A DNA stretch of 64,000 nucleotides from Pseudomonas sp. KK4 (GCF_001984065.1 NZ_LYVP01000008.1:52423-116422), one strand, 5' to 3'. Numbered from the stretch's first letter, positions 34,557 through 45,308 are shown. Translations and numbers: made by a program. The notes: generated by a model from the letters alone, not told the origin.

Positions 34557-35831
34557 ATGCAGGATGAGTTCAACGATCCGCTCTGGCGCACGGTGCTGTC
34601 TGGCGCACAGATGCTGTTCGTGGCCTTCGGCGCCCTGGTGTTGATGCCGCTGATTACCGGCCTTGACCCGAACGTGGCGCTGTTTACCGCAGGTCTGGGG
34701 ACGATTCTGTTCCAGATCGTCACCGGACGTCAGGTGCCGGTGTTCCTGGCGTCGAGCTTTGCCTTCATCACCCCGATCATTCTCGCCAAGGGCCAGTTCG
34801 GCCTGGCCGCGACCATGGGCGGCGTGATGGCGGCCGGTTTCGTCTACACCTTCCTGGGCCTGGCCGTGAAGATCAAAGGCACCGGTTTCATCGACCGTTT
34901 GCTGCCGCCCGTGGTGATCGGCCCGGTGATCATTTCCATCGGCCTGGCCATGGCACCGATTGCCGCCAACATGGCGATGGGCAAGGCCGGCGACGGCTCT
35001 GAGCTGATTCACTACCAGACGGCGATGATGATCTCTATGCCGGCACTGCTGACCACCCTGATCGTCGCGGTATTCGGCAAGGGCATCTTCCGCCTGGTGC
35101 CGATCATTTCCGGCGTGCTGGTGGGTTTTGGCATGTCGTTCTATTTCGGCGTGGTCGATACGGCGAAGATTGCTGCCGCACCCTGGTTCGCGATCCCGGC
35201 CTTCACCGCACCCGAGTTCAACTGGCAGGCGATCCTGTTCATCGTTCCGGTGGCCCTGGCCCCGGCCATCGAGCACATCGGCGGCGTGATTGCCGTGGGT
35301 AGCGTGACCGGTCGCGATTACCTGAAGAAGCCCGGCCTGCATCGCACCCTGCTCGGCGATGGCATTGCCACCACCGCCGCCGGCCTGTTCGGCGGACCAC
35401 CGAACACCACCTACGCCGAAGTGACCGGCGCGGTGATGCTGACCAAGAACTACAACCCGAAAATCATGACCTGGGCGGCGATCTTCGCCATCAGTTTGGC
35501 GTTCATCGGCAAATTCGGTGCGCTGCTGCAAAGCATTCCGGTGCCGGTGATGGGCGGGATTCTGTGCCTGTTGTTCGGGTCGATTGCGGCGGTAGGCATG
35601 AACACGCTGATTCGCCACAAGATCGACCTGGGCGAAGCGCGCAACCTGGTGATCGTCTCGGTGACCCTGGTGTTCGGCATTGGCGGCGTGCTGGTCGGCA
35701 CCGGGACCGGTCCGGACGACTTCGGCCTCAAAGGCATCGCGCTGTGCGCGGTGGTGGCGATTGCGCTCAACCTGATCCTGCCGGGCAATGACAGCTGGAA
35801 GCACAAGAAGGCGGATGAGCCGCTGATCTAA
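34557..35831 (+). CDS. uraA: Uracil permease
   Basis: A 424-residue NCS2-type proton symporter for uracil with about 14 spans. MQDEFNDPLWRTVLSGAQML opens it, and VALAPAIEHIGGVIAVGSVTGRDY carries the substrate-binding Glu/His-type motif near residue 240; NTTYAEVTGAVMLTKNYNP is a family motif. A GTG at 34551 overlaps the upp stop, and ATG 34557 lies two codons in; AAGGAC fits the second better. It forms an operon with upp. Confidence 0.94.
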   Translation: MQDEFNDPLWRTVLSGAQMLFVAFGALVLMPLITGLDPNVALFTAGLGTILFQIVTGRQVPVFLASSFAFITPIILAKGQFGLAATMGGVMAAGFVYTFLGLAVKIKGTGFIDRLLPPVVIGPVIISIGLAMAPIAANMAMGKAGDGSELIHYQTAMMISMPALLTTLIVAVFGKGIFRLVPIISGVLVGFGMSFYFGVVDTAKIAAAPWFAIPAFTAPEFNWQAILFIVPVALAPAIEHIGGVIAVGSVTGRDYLKKPGLHRTLLGDGIATTAAGLFGGPPNTTYAEVTGAVMLTKNYNPKIMTWAAIFAISLAFIGKFGALLQSIPVPVMGGILCLLFGSIAAVGMNTLIRHKIDLGEARNLVIVSVTLVFGIGGVLVGTGTGPDDFGLKGIALCAVVAIALNLILPGNDSWKHKKADEPLI

Positions 35832-35850
35832 GCGAGCCTCTGGATCGCTA

Positions 35851-35941
35851 TCGCGGGCAAGCCTCGCTCCTACGGGATCTGTGTCGTTCCTCAATAAGGG
35901 GATCGACACAGGACTTGTAGGAGCGAGGCTTGCCCGCGAGG
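35851..35941. repeat. REP doublet (REPIN) 7, GTAGGAGCGAGG type
   Basis: TCGCGGGCAAGCCTCGCTCC (left) and GGAGCGAGGCTTGCCCGCGA (right) as perfect mirror arms, just before the hemH stop codon. Confidence 0.9.
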
Positions 35942-35944
35942 CTT

Positions 35945-36970
35945 TTAAAGCATCAACGGCGCTCGCTCGCACAAGACACTCAACGCATGGGCCCAGCGCG
36001 GGTCGTCGTTGAGGCACGGCACCAGCACCAATTCCTCTCCTCCCGCTTCGCGGAACTGCTCTTTGCCGCGATCACCAATCTCTTCCAGCGTTTCGATGCA
36101 ATCGGCGACGAAGGCCGGGCACATCACCAACAGTTTCTTCACGCCCATTGCCGCCAACTCGTCCAGGCGAGTCTCGGTGTAGGGCTCGATCCACTTCGCC
36201 CGCCCCAGACGCGACTGGAACGACACCGACCACTTGCCGTCCGGCAACCCCATGCGCTCGGCAAACGCCTGCGCCGTACGCAGGCATTGCGCCCGATAGC
36301 ACGTAGCCAACACCTGCGGCGAGGCGTTCTTGCAGCAGTCTTCATTTCTCAGGCAATGCTGGCCGCTCGGGTCGACCTTCTTGAGGTGTCGCTCCGGCAA
36401 GCCGTGGAAGCTCAGCAGCAGGTGATCGTAGTCCTGTTGCAGGTGAGGCTTGGCCGTCGCCACCAAGGCATCGAGGTATTCGGGCTGATCGTAGAACGGC
36501 TGCAGCACCGACAGTTGCACATCGAGGTGCTTGTCGCGCAGTACCCGCCTGGCTTCTTCGATCACCGTGGTGGTGGTGCTGTCGGCGAACTGTGGATAAA
36601 GCGGCGCCAGGGTGATGCGCTTGTGGCCCTGGGCGACCAGGCGCAGCAGCGACGTCTCGATGGACGGCTCGCCGTAGCGCATCGCCAGCGCCACCGGGCC
36701 GTGGTGCCACTGGGCAGTCATGGCCTGTTGCAGACGTTGGCTGAGCACCACCAGCGGCGAGCCCTCCGCCCACCAGATCGAGGCATAGGCATGGGCCGAC
36801 TGCTCGGGCCGCTTGATCAGGATCAACGACACCAAAAGACGCCGCACCGGCCATGGCAGGTCGATCACGTAGGGGTCCATCAGAAACTGATTGAGGTAGC
36901 GGCGTACGTCCGCCACCGAAGTGGAGGCCGGTGAGCCCAGGTTGACCAGGAGCAACGCGTGATCGGTCAT
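35945..36970 (-). CDS. hemH: Ferrochelatase
   Basis: Inserts Fe2+ into protoporphyrin IX, the last step of haem synthesis. 341 residues. The core has LLVNLGSP (N-terminus), [13 protein letters not shown], the catalytic His in [11 protein letters not shown] (His189), [18 protein letters not shown] and [17 protein letters not shown] cysteine cluster lies just after the active-site His: Cys206, 212, 213, 224 and 229. The ATG at 36970 has an AGGAC upstream; 28 further residues in frame to 37054 look non-coding. It is 13 bp downstream of the epimerase gene and probably cotranscribed. Confidence 0.95.
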   Translation of the reverse strand: MTDHALLLVNLGSPASTSVADVRRYLNQFLMDPYVIDLPWPVRRLLVSLILIKRPEQSAHAYASIWWAEGSPLVVLSQRLQQAMTAQWHHGPVALAMRYGEPSIETSLLRLVAQGHKRITLAPLYPQFADSTTTTVIEEARRVLRDKHLDVQLSVLQPFYDQPEYLDALVATAKPHLQQDYDHLLLSFHGLPERHLKKVDPSGQHCLRNEDCCKNASPQVLATCYRAQCLRTAQAFAERMGLPDGKWSVSFQSRLGRAKWIEPYTETRLDELAAMGVKKLLVMCPAFVADCIETLEEIGDRGKEQFREAGGEELVLVPCLNDDPRWAHALSVLCERAPLML

Positions 36971-36983
36971 GCAACGTCCTATT

Positions 36984-37886
36984 TCAGAGGCGGCTGGACA
37001 GGTCGTCCAAGGCCGCACGCAAATCAGTGAACTGGAAAGTGAAACCCGCTTCAAGCAAACGCGCCGGCATGGCTCGCTGCCCCCCCAGCAACAGCAACGA
37101 CATTTCGCCCAACCCGACCTTCAACGCAAAGGCCGGCATCGGCATGAACGCCGGGCGATGCAACACACTGCCCAGGGTCTTGGCGAACTCGCGATTGCGT
37201 ACCGGTTTCGGCGCACAGGCATTATAGGGACCGCGGGCTTCCTGGCGATGCAGAAGAAAATCAATCAGGGCGATTTGATCGTTGATATGGACCCACGGCA
37301 TCCACTGCCGGCCATTGCCGATCGGCCCGCCCAGCCCCAATTTGAACGGCAGCAACAGCCGCGACAAAAAGCCGCCTTCGGCGGACAGCACCAGCCCCGT
37401 GCGCACGAGCACCACACGAATGCCCATCGCTTCGGCACGTTGAGCGGTTTCTTCCCAGGCGATGCACAACTGGCTGGCGAAATCATCGATCACCGGTGGC
37501 GAATCTTCAGTGAGCTCGCGCTCGCCCCCGTCGCCGTACCACCCCACGGCAGAGCCGGAAAGCAAGACCTGGGGCTTTTGCGCTCGGGTTTCGAGCCAGG
37601 CCAGCAGGGTTTCGGTCAGGGCGATGCGACTGCTCCACAGCAAGGCCTTGCGTTTATGAGTCCACGGGCGATCAGCGATCGGGGCGCCGGCGAGGTTGAC
37701 GATGGCATCGACGGGGTCCGGCCCCATCTCCTCCAGCCGTGCGATTGCCCGCACCTGGGCACCACAGATTCTGGCCACTTTCGCAGGTTCGCGGCTCCAC
37801 ACGGTCAGGCGATGTCCCTGGGTCAACCAGTGTCGACACAGCTGGCGCCCTATCAAACCAGTACCGCCGGTCAGCAATATGTGCAT
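36984..37886 (-). CDS. TIGR01777 NAD-dependent epimerase (SDR39U1/YfcH-like)
   Basis: A 300-residue extended SDR. The NAD(P)-binding motif is [17 protein letters not shown], with [12 protein letters not shown] and the active-site [12 protein letters not shown] (variant with Y and no K in the usual spacing), then [12 protein letters not shown] and the C-terminal DUF1731-like [17 protein letters not shown]. It matches YfcH/SDR39U1 proteins, which bind NADPH but have no settled substrate. hemH follows 13 bp downstream. Confidence 0.92.
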   Translation of the reverse strand: MHILLTGGTGLIGRQLCRHWLTQGHRLTVWSREPAKVARICGAQVRAIARLEEMGPDPVDAIVNLAGAPIADRPWTHKRKALLWSSRIALTETLLAWLETRAQKPQVLLSGSAVGWYGDGGERELTEDSPPVIDDFASQLCIAWEETAQRAEAMGIRVVLVRTGLVLSAEGGFLSRLLLPFKLGLGGPIGNGRQWMPWVHINDQIALIDFLLHRQEARGPYNACAPKPVRNREFAKTLGSVLHRPAFMPMPAFALKVGLGEMSLLLLGGQRAMPARLLEAGFTFQFTDLRAALDDLSSRL

Positions 37887-38011
37887 GACGTCTTCCTCGC
37901 GTGGCGTTTAACCCTGATCACTAGTCTATTTTTATAAGCAAGGGATCTTTGATATCGGGCAGTGTCTGTGTTTAACAATAGGCCAAGCTGTCTGAACGAT
38001 AAGGCTAAAAG

Positions 38012-39282
<1,271 letters not shown>

Positions 39283-39283
39283 C

Positions 39284-39379
39284 CCTTGTGGGAGCGGGCT
39301 TGCTCGCGAAGACTTATCACGACTCGCCACCTCATTCGACTGATACCCCGCCTTCGCGAGCAACCCCGCTCCCACAGGG
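39284..39379. repeat. REP doublet (REPIN) 8
   Basis: GTGGGAGCGGGCTTGCTCGC (left) and GCGAGCAACCCCGCTCCCAC (right). It separates the Trp-rich gene from the photolyase operon promoter. Confidence 0.9.
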
Positions 39380-39401
39380 AATCATCACCGCGCGCAAAAC
39401 C

Positions 39402-39475
39402 TGTACAAAGAATTTGACTTGTACACCTTTGAATCTATGATGAACCTAAGTTGTACAGATTTAATAATCTGTACA
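39402..39475 (+). promoter_or_regulatory. Promoter with two LitR-type operators (photolyase operon)
   Basis: Four TGTACA half-sites form two pairs, each with exactly 12 bases between halves: 39402/39420 and 39452/39470. A good sigma-70 promoter overlaps the first: TTGACT (39414-39419), 16 bp, TATGAT (39436-39441), with a TGTACA inside the spacer, as expected for a repressor or MerR-type regulator that acts on RNA polymerase. The second pair is in the transcribed leader. Confidence 0.82.
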
Positions 39476-39499
39476 GGTTTTTGATTCCGAGGTGCTCCG

Positions 39500-40459
39500 A
39501 TGCTGCCACTCGCCCCCAAACCGAAAATCGCCATCAGCGCCTGCCTGATGGGCGCCGAGGTGCGCTTCAACGGCGGGCACAAGGCCTCACGGCTGTGCAG
39601 CCATGTCCTGACCGATTACTTCGACTTCGTCCAGGTTTGCCCGGAAGTCGCCATTGGGATGGGCATTCCGCGTGAACCGATCCGGCTGGTGGGCGATACC
39701 GATCGGCCCGAGGCGGTCGGCACGGTCAATCCCCTGCTCAATGTCACCGGACAGTTGGCGCAGTACGGACAGCAAATGGCCGCCCAACTGGATGATATCT
39801 GCGGCTACATCTTCATGCAGAAGTCACCGTCCTGCGGCCTGGAGCGGGTCAAGGTCTACCACGCCAACGGCGCGCCGCAGGACGGCGGCGGTCAGGGTAT
39901 CTACGCCCGGGCGTTTTGCGCGCAGCATCCAGACTTGCCGGTGGAAGAAGACGGCCGTCTCAATGACCCGGTGCTGCGGGAAAATTTCCTCACCCGCGTC
40001 TTCGCCTACCACGCCTGGCAGCAACTGCTGCAGCAAGGCCTGAGCCGTCGCGGGCTCACGGAATTTCATTCGCGGTACAAGTATTTGCTGATGGCCCACA
40101 ACCCGGTGCAATACAAAGCCCTGGGCAATCTGCTGGGCAACATGGGCCGCACCGATCCGCAGGAACTCGGGCCACGCTATTTCAGCCAACTGATGGCCGC
40201 GCTGAAAAAATGCGCCACGCGCCGCACCCACACCAATGTCTTGCAGCACATCAGCGGTTACCTGAAACAGGCCATCAGTGCCGAGGATAAAGAGGAAGTG
40301 CAGCACGTCATCGGCCAGTACCGCCACGGCATCGTGCCGCTGGTGGTGCCGCTGACGCTGCTCAAGCATCACTTTCGCCAGCACCCGGACCCTTACATCG
40401 CGCAGCAGGTTTACCTGCAACCGCATCCGGAAAATCTCAGCCTGCGAAACGCCATCTGA
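39500..40459 (+). CDS. DUF523/DUF1722 protein (YbgA-like)
   Basis: A 319-residue two-domain protein. The N-terminal DUF523 part has KIAISACLMGAEVRFNGGHK, CPEVAIGMG and SPSCGLERVKVY, with three conserved Cys; the C-terminal DUF1722 part has AHNPVQYKALGNLLGN and KHHFRQHPDPYIAQQVYLQP. E. coli YbgA lies next to phrB in the same way, so the two families are repeatedly paired with photolyases. Its function is unknown. ATG at 39500 with GAGG nine bases upstream; first gene of the operon. Its stop overlaps the MerR start. Confidence 0.88.
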   Translation: MLPLAPKPKIAISACLMGAEVRFNGGHKASRLCSHVLTDYFDFVQVCPEVAIGMGIPREPIRLVGDTDRPEAVGTVNPLLNVTGQLAQYGQQMAAQLDDICGYIFMQKSPSCGLERVKVYHANGAPQDGGGQGIYARAFCAQHPDLPVEEDGRLNDPVLRENFLTRVFAYHAWQQLLQQGLSRRGLTEFHSRYKYLLMAHNPVQYKALGNLLGNMGRTDPQELGPRYFSQLMAALKKCATRRTHTNVLQHISGYLKQAISAEDKEEVQHVIGQYRHGIVPLVVPLTLLKHHFRQHPDPYIAQQVYLQPHPENLSLRNAI

Positions 40460-41400
40460 TGAAAGCCCAACCTGACACCAGCGCCAGCGAAGACTTCGGC
40501 AGCGACTTCAAAAAAGCCCTCGATGACGGCTGGCTGCCCATTCGCGAAGTCGCCCGGCAAACCGGGGTCAATGCCATCACCCTGCGTGCCTGGGAACGGC
40601 GCTATGGCCTGATCGTGCCGCAGCGCACGCCCAAGGGGCATCGGTTGTTTAGCGCCGAGCATGTGCAACGCATCCTGACAATCCTCACCTGGCTCAACCG
40701 TGGCGTTGCCGTCAGCCAGGTCAAGCAACTGCTCGATGCCCCCCAGGCCACGGCAGAAGTCGTGGAAAACGACTGGCATCGGCTGCGCCAGACCTTGATG
40801 CAAGCGGTGACGCAACTGGCCGAGCGCACGCTGGACGATACTGTCAATCAAACCATGGCGCTGTACCCGCCGCGCACCCTGTGCGAGCAACTGTTGCTGC
40901 CGTTGCTGGCCGATCTGGAGCAACGCTGGCAAGGCCAGTTTGGCGCGCAGATGGAGCGGGTGTTTTTCTATTCCTGGCTGCGCAGCAAATTCGGCGCGCG
41001 CATCTACCATAACAACCGGCAGTTGCGCACTTCGCCCCTGTTGCTGATCAATCATTCGGACTTGCCGCTCGAGCCGCACCTGTGGCTGACCGCATGGCTG
41101 ATCAGCAGCGCCGATTGTCCGGTGGAAGTGTTCGACTGGCCGCTGCCCGTCGGCGAACTGGCGCTGGCGGTGGAGCATCTGCAGGCCCGGGGCGTACTGC
41201 TGTATTCCAGCAAAGCCATGAACCTGCCGCAGTTGACGAAAACCTTGAACGGCGTCAACGGCCCGAAAATCATCGTCGGACCAACGGTGTGCATCCACCA
41301 CGCCGAGTTGTCCGCCAAAACATCCGTGATTGCTGATCTGTCCCTGGCCGAAGACCCGTTATCGGCTCATCAGGACCTGGTCCAGCGCGGACTCATCTGA
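40459..41400 (+). CDS. MerR-family transcriptional regulator (class II LitR type)
   Basis: A 313-residue regulator: an N-terminal MerR winged helix (LPIREVARQTGVNAITLRAW, then RTPKGHRLFSAEHV) and a ~200-residue C-terminal domain with the helix-bundle layout of LitR/CarH. The cobalamin-contacting WxxxEH and DxHxxG motifs of CarH are not seen, so it resembles the class II LitR of P. putida (PplR1), which I recall as lacking B12 and working with a LOV-type partner. It overlaps DUF523 by one base and abuts the photolyase. It is the likely ligand of the TGTACA-N12-TGTACA operators. Confidence 0.85.
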   Translation: MKAQPDTSASEDFGSDFKKALDDGWLPIREVARQTGVNAITLRAWERRYGLIVPQRTPKGHRLFSAEHVQRILTILTWLNRGVAVSQVKQLLDAPQATAEVVENDWHRLRQTLMQAVTQLAERTLDDTVNQTMALYPPRTLCEQLLLPLLADLEQRWQGQFGAQMERVFFYSWLRSKFGARIYHNNRQLRTSPLLLINHSDLPLEPHLWLTAWLISSADCPVEVFDWPLPVGELALAVEHLQARGVLLYSSKAMNLPQLTKTLNGVNGPKIIVGPTVCIHHAELSAKTSVIADLSLAEDPLSAHQDLVQRGLI

Positions 41401-42870
41401 ATGAACAGTGCGAACGCTCCCATGCAATTGATCTGGCTGCGCAGCGACCTGCGCCTGCACGACAACACCGCCCTCTCGGCTGCCGCAGCCCGAGGCCCCT
41501 GCGTGGCCGTGTACCTGCTGAGCCCGCAACAGTGGCAGGCGCATGACGACGCCGCGTGCAAAGTGGATTTCTGGTTGCGTAACCTCCCGCCGTTGAGTGG
41601 CGCGCTGAGCGAACTGAACATTCCCCTGCTGATCCGCAACGCACCTCGCTGGGATGACGCGCCGACGGTTCTCCTTGATCTATGCCAGCAATTGAAAATC
41701 GACGCAGTGCACGTCAACGACGAGTACGGCATTCACGAAAGCCGTCGTGATGCGGCGGTACGCGAGGTGCTGAAAACTCACGGCATCGGGTTCCACAGTT
41801 ATCTCGACCAACTGCTGTTCGCCCCCGGCACCGTCCTGACCAAATCCGGCAGCTACTTTCAAGTGTTCAGCCAGTTCCGCAAAGTGTGCTACGAACGCCT
41901 GCATCGCTCCCTGCCAAATCTGGTCAGCACGCCCATGGCGCAAGCGCCGCTGGGCATCGACAACGACGACATACCTTCGAGCGTCGACGGGTTCGTAACG
42001 CCGACCCAGAACCTGCGAGACCTCTGGCCTGCCGGTGAAGCCGAAGCGCAGCGCCGCCTCGACAGCTTTGCCGACGCGCAGATCGACTACTACAAGAACG
42101 AACGGGACTTTCCGGCCAAACCCGGCACCAGCCAGCTCTCGACCTACCTGGCGGCCGGGGTGATTTCGCCGCGCCAGTGCCTGCACGCGGCCCTGCAAAG
42201 CAATCAGGGCGAGTTCGAAAGCGGCAAGGTCGGCGCGGTGACCTGGATCAACGAACTGCTGTGGCGCGAGTTCTACAAACACATTCTGGTCGGTTACCCG
42301 CGAGTGTCTCGCCACCGCGCCTTTCGCCCGGAGACCGAAGCCCTGGCCTGGCGCCATGCCCCCGAAGAACTGGCTGCCTGGCAACAAGCGCGCACCGGCT
42401 TGCCGATCATCGATGCGGCCATGCGCCAACTTCTGGAAACCGGCTGGATGCACAACCGCCTGCGCATGGTGGTGGCGATGTTCCTGACCAAGAATCTGCT
42501 GATCGACTGGCGCGAAGGCGAACGCTTTTTCATGCGCCACCTGATCGATGGCGACCTGGCCGCGAACAACGGCGGCTGGCAGTGGAGTTCCTCCACCGGC
42601 ACCGATTCGGCGCCGTACTTCCGGATTTTCAACCCGCTGAGCCAATCGGAAAAATTCGACCCCGAAGGGATATTCATCAAGCACTGGCTGCCGGAACTGG
42701 CGGCGCTGAACAAAAAAGACGTGCACAACCCGGCGAACCTGGGTGGCCTGTTCGGGGTGGCGGATTACCCCTCGCCGATCGTCAATCTCAGCACCTCCCG
42801 CACGCGGGCACTGGCGGCGTTCAAAAACCTGCCATCGCGACATGCGGATGCCGGAGGTGACCGTGAGTGA
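41401..42870 (+). CDS. phrB: Deoxyribodipyrimidine photolyase (CPD class I)
   Basis: A 489-residue enzyme that uses blue light to split pyrimidine dimers. The N-terminal antenna domain begins MQLIWLRSDLRLHDNTAL; the FAD site has GTSQLSTYLAAGVISPRQC, WINELLWREFYKHI and GLPIIDAAMRQLLETGWMHN, followed by DGDLAANNGGWQWSSSTGTD. All conserved positions are intact. It starts immediately after the MerR stop, and its last codons overlap the NTF2-like gene. Membership of the same operon as a LitR-type regulator suggests light-induced expression. Confidence 0.95.
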   Translation: MNSANAPMQLIWLRSDLRLHDNTALSAAAARGPCVAVYLLSPQQWQAHDDAACKVDFWLRNLPPLSGALSELNIPLLIRNAPRWDDAPTVLLDLCQQLKIDAVHVNDEYGIHESRRDAAVREVLKTHGIGFHSYLDQLLFAPGTVLTKSGSYFQVFSQFRKVCYERLHRSLPNLVSTPMAQAPLGIDNDDIPSSVDGFVTPTQNLRDLWPAGEAEAQRRLDSFADAQIDYYKNERDFPAKPGTSQLSTYLAAGVISPRQCLHAALQSNQGEFESGKVGAVTWINELLWREFYKHILVGYPRVSRHRAFRPETEALAWRHAPEELAAWQQARTGLPIIDAAMRQLLETGWMHNRLRMVVAMFLTKNLLIDWREGERFFMRHLIDGDLAANNGGWQWSSSTGTDSAPYFRIFNPLSQSEKFDPEGIFIKHWLPELAALNKKDVHNPANLGGLFGVADYPSPIVNLSTSRTRALAAFKNLPSRHADAGGDRE

Positions 42871-43285
42871 TTTTCTTCGGCGCTTCGCCCGGCAATTTGC
42901 AGGCCTGGACAAAGACAACCTTCAACGCCTGAACGAGCTGTACACCGCTGACGTGCACTTCACTGACCCGCTGCATGACGTGCAGGGCCTGGAGCAGTTG
43001 CGCGACTACTTCGGTGAACTGTACGCCAACGTCAGCGAGCTGCATTTCGAGTTTCACGGCTTCGACCAGGTCGCTGAAGGCGAAGGTTATCTGCGCTGGG
43101 TCATGAGCTACCGTCATCCCCGACTGGCCAACGGGCGGGTGATCCGCGTCGACGGCTGCTCACACCTGCACTGGCGCGACAAGGTTTATTGGCACCGCGA
43201 CTACTTCGACGCCGGGGCCCTGCTCTACGAACATTTACCCGTATTGGGCCGGGCAATCGCCTGGCTGAAAAGGAGAATGGGATGA
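42863..43285 (+). CDS. NTF2/SnoaL-like protein
   Basis: A 140-residue cone-fold protein (FARQFAGLDKDNLQRLNELY, then VHFTDPLHDVQGLEQL, LHWRDKVYWHRDYFD), matching the nuclear transport factor 2-like family often found in photolyase/CFA clusters. It may bind a small substrate; function not known. The GTG at 42863, preceded by GGAGGT at five bases, is the best start; it overlaps the photolyase stop by 8 nt. The ATG at 42848 would lack an RBS. Confidence 0.85.
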   Translation: MSDFLRRFARQFAGLDKDNLQRLNELYTADVHFTDPLHDVQGLEQLRDYFGELYANVSELHFEFHGFDQVAEGEGYLRWVMSYRHPRLANGRVIRVDGCSHLHWRDKVYWHRDYFDAGALLYEHLPVLGRAIAWLKRRMG

Positions 43286-44064
43286 GTTTTACATCTCCAC
43301 GGCGCTATTGGCTGACCGGCGCCAGCAGTGGCATCGGGGCGGCACTGGCCGAAGAAATACTGAAAACCGGCGCCCACCTGGCCGTCAGTGCACGCTCGGT
43401 GGCGCCACTCAAAGTGCTGTCGCAGCGTTACCCCGGTCAAGTACTGGTGGTCCCCGGCGACTTGACCAACAGCCAGACCGTGCGCGAAATCGGTGAGCAA
43501 ATCGCTGAAGTCTGGGGCTCGCTCGATACCGTGATCCTCAATGCCGGCACCTGTGAATACGTGGATGTCCAGCAGTTCGACGCTTCGATCATCGAACACG
43601 TGGTACGCACCAATCTACTGGCCAGCAGTTACTGCATCGAAGCGGCCCTGCCGCTGTTGCGGGCAGGGCTTGCACCGCATCTGGTGGGCGTCGCCAGTTC
43701 GGTGACCTACCTGCCACTGCCCAGGGCCGAGGCCTACGGCGCGTCGAAAGCCGGGCTGCGCTACCTGTTCGAGTCGTTGCGCATTGACCTGGCGCCGGAA
43801 GGCATCGAAGTGACTGTGGTCAGCCCGGGCTTTGTCGACACCCCGTTGACCGCGAAAAACGATTTCCCGATGCCGCTGAGCTGGCCGGTGGGCAAAGCCG
43901 CGCGACACATCTTCGCCAAGCTCCAGCATCGTCCATTGGAGATCGCTTTCCCGGCCCTGTTCATGGCCGCGCTCTGGCCACTGTCGAAAATGCCCAACCG
44001 GGTCAAGCTCGCCATCGGCAAACGCATGGTACGCAGCAATCCACCCATCAAGGATTCGCCGTGA
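43282..44064 (+). CDS. Short-chain dehydrogenase/reductase
   Basis: A 260-residue classical SDR: cofactor motif YWLTGASSGIGAALAEEIL, NAG motif TVILNAGTC, catalytic VASSVTYLPLPRAEAYGASKAG (Ser and Tyr-x3-Lys), and a hydrophobic C-terminal segment near 235 that may anchor it to the membrane. It would reduce or oxidise a lipid-like hydroxyl or ketone, which fits the fatty-acid context. ATG overlaps the previous stop (ATGA) with AGGAGA upstream. Confidence 0.9.
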   Translation: MSFTSPRRYWLTGASSGIGAALAEEILKTGAHLAVSARSVAPLKVLSQRYPGQVLVVPGDLTNSQTVREIGEQIAEVWGSLDTVILNAGTCEYVDVQQFDASIIEHVVRTNLLASSYCIEAALPLLRAGLAPHLVGVASSVTYLPLPRAEAYGASKAGLRYLFESLRIDLAPEGIEVTVVSPGFVDTPLTAKNDFPMPLSWPVGKAARHIFAKLQHRPLEIAFPALFMAALWPLSKMPNRVKLAIGKRMVRSNPPIKDSP

Positions 44065-45308
44065 ATATCGCCATCATCGGCAGCGGCATTTCGGGGCTGA
44101 CCTGCGCTTACCTGCTTAACCGCAACCACGAGATCACACTCTTCGAGGCCGGTGACCGGGTCGGCGGCCACACCCATACCGTGGAGGTGACCGTCGATGG
44201 CCAGCGCCATGCCGTGGACACCGGTTTCATTGTGTTCAACGATTGGACCTACCCGAATTTCATCCGTTTGCTGAGCCAGATCGGCGTCGGCTTCAAGCCG
44301 ACGCAAATGAGCTTTTCGGTCACCGACCCGGACAGCGGCCTGGAGTACAACGGCAACAATTTAAACAGCCTCTTCGCTCAGCGTCGCAACCTGTTTTCGC
44401 CAGGTTTCTGGGGCATGCTGCGCGATATCCTGCGGTTCAACAAACAGGCTCAGGCCGACCTCGCCGAAGGCCGGATCAGCGCCGATACCACCCTGGACCA
44501 GTACCTGAAGGCCGGGGGTTATGGCGAACGCTTCATCCTGCATTACATCGTGCCCATGGGTGCAGCAATCTGGTCGATGTCCATGGCCGACATGCTGGGG
44601 TTTCCGCTGCAAGGCTTTGTCCGTTTTTTCAAGAATCACGGTTTGCTGTCGGTCAACCATCGCCCGCAATGGTGCGTGATCGAGGGTGGATCGAGCGCGT
44701 ACATCGCGCCGTTGACCGCCGGTTTCAAAGACCGGATCCGCCTCAACTGCCCGGTGACACAGGTAGAACGCGACGAAGACGGCGTCGTTATCCACAGCGC
44801 CGCTGGCAGTGAGCGCTTCGACAAGGTTGTGTTCGCCTGCCACAGCGATCAGGCACTGGCCCTGCTGACCAAGCCCAGTGCCGCCGAACAATCGATCCTC
44901 GGCGCCCTGCCCTACGCCGACAACGAAGTGGTGCTGCATAGCGACACCCGCCTGCTGCCCTCCAACAGGCTCGCGTGGGCCAGCTGGAATTATCGCCTCG
45001 GCGGTGCCGGCCACACGCGGACTGCGGTGACGTACAACATGAACATCCTGCAAGGGATCCAGAGTGATACCACGTTTTGCGTCAGCCTCAATCAAAGCGC
45101 CGGCATCGAGCCTTCCCGAGTGCTCGGCCGGTTCACCTATGCCCATCCGCAGTACAGCCTGAGCACCGTGGCCGCCCAGCAACGCTGGGAAGAATTGAAC
45201 GGGGCGCAACACAGCTTTTATTGCGGCGCTTACTGGGCCAACGGCTTCCATGAAGATGGCGTGGTCAGCGCGCTGCGCGTTGCCCGATCGTTCGGTGAAG
45301 CGCTGTGA
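44061..45308 (+). CDS. FAD-dependent oxidoreductase (amine oxidase/desaturase-like)
   Basis: A 415-residue flavoprotein with dinucleotide fold MNIAIIGSGISGLTCAYLLN, FEAGDRVGGHTHTVEV and C-terminal YCGAYWANGFHEDGVVSAL. It belongs to the flavin-dependent family placed next to DUF1365 and CFA-like genes in many proteobacteria; the alphaproteobacterial equivalent (UfaD type) takes part in furan or methylated unsaturated fatty-acid formation. The start is GTG overlapping the SDR stop. Ordered before DUF1365 and the methyltransferase, it likely acts on the same acyl chain. Confidence 0.9.
   Translation: MNIAIIGSGISGLTCAYLLNRNHEITLFEAGDRVGGHTHTVEVTVDGQRHAVDTGFIVFNDWTYPNFIRLLSQIGVGFKPTQMSFSVTDPDSGLEYNGNNLNSLFAQRRNLFSPGFWGMLRDILRFNKQAQADLAEGRISADTTLDQYLKAGGYGERFILHYIVPMGAAIWSMSMADMLGFPLQGFVRFFKNHGLLSVNHRPQWCVIEGGSSAYIAPLTAGFKDRIRLNCPVTQVERDEDGVVIHSAAGSERFDKVVFACHSDQALALLTKPSAAEQSILGALPYADNEVVLHSDTRLLPSNRLAWASWNYRLGGAGHTRTAVTYNMNILQGIQSDTTFCVSLNQSAGIEPSRVLGRFTYAHPQYSLSTVAAQQRWEELNGAQHSFYCGAYWANGFHEDGVVSALRVARSFGEAL

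Noticed and set aside
34488..36017. 509-codon frame opposite uraA, rich in His/Gln/Arg
   Set aside because: Composition typical of the reverse complement of a membrane-protein gene.
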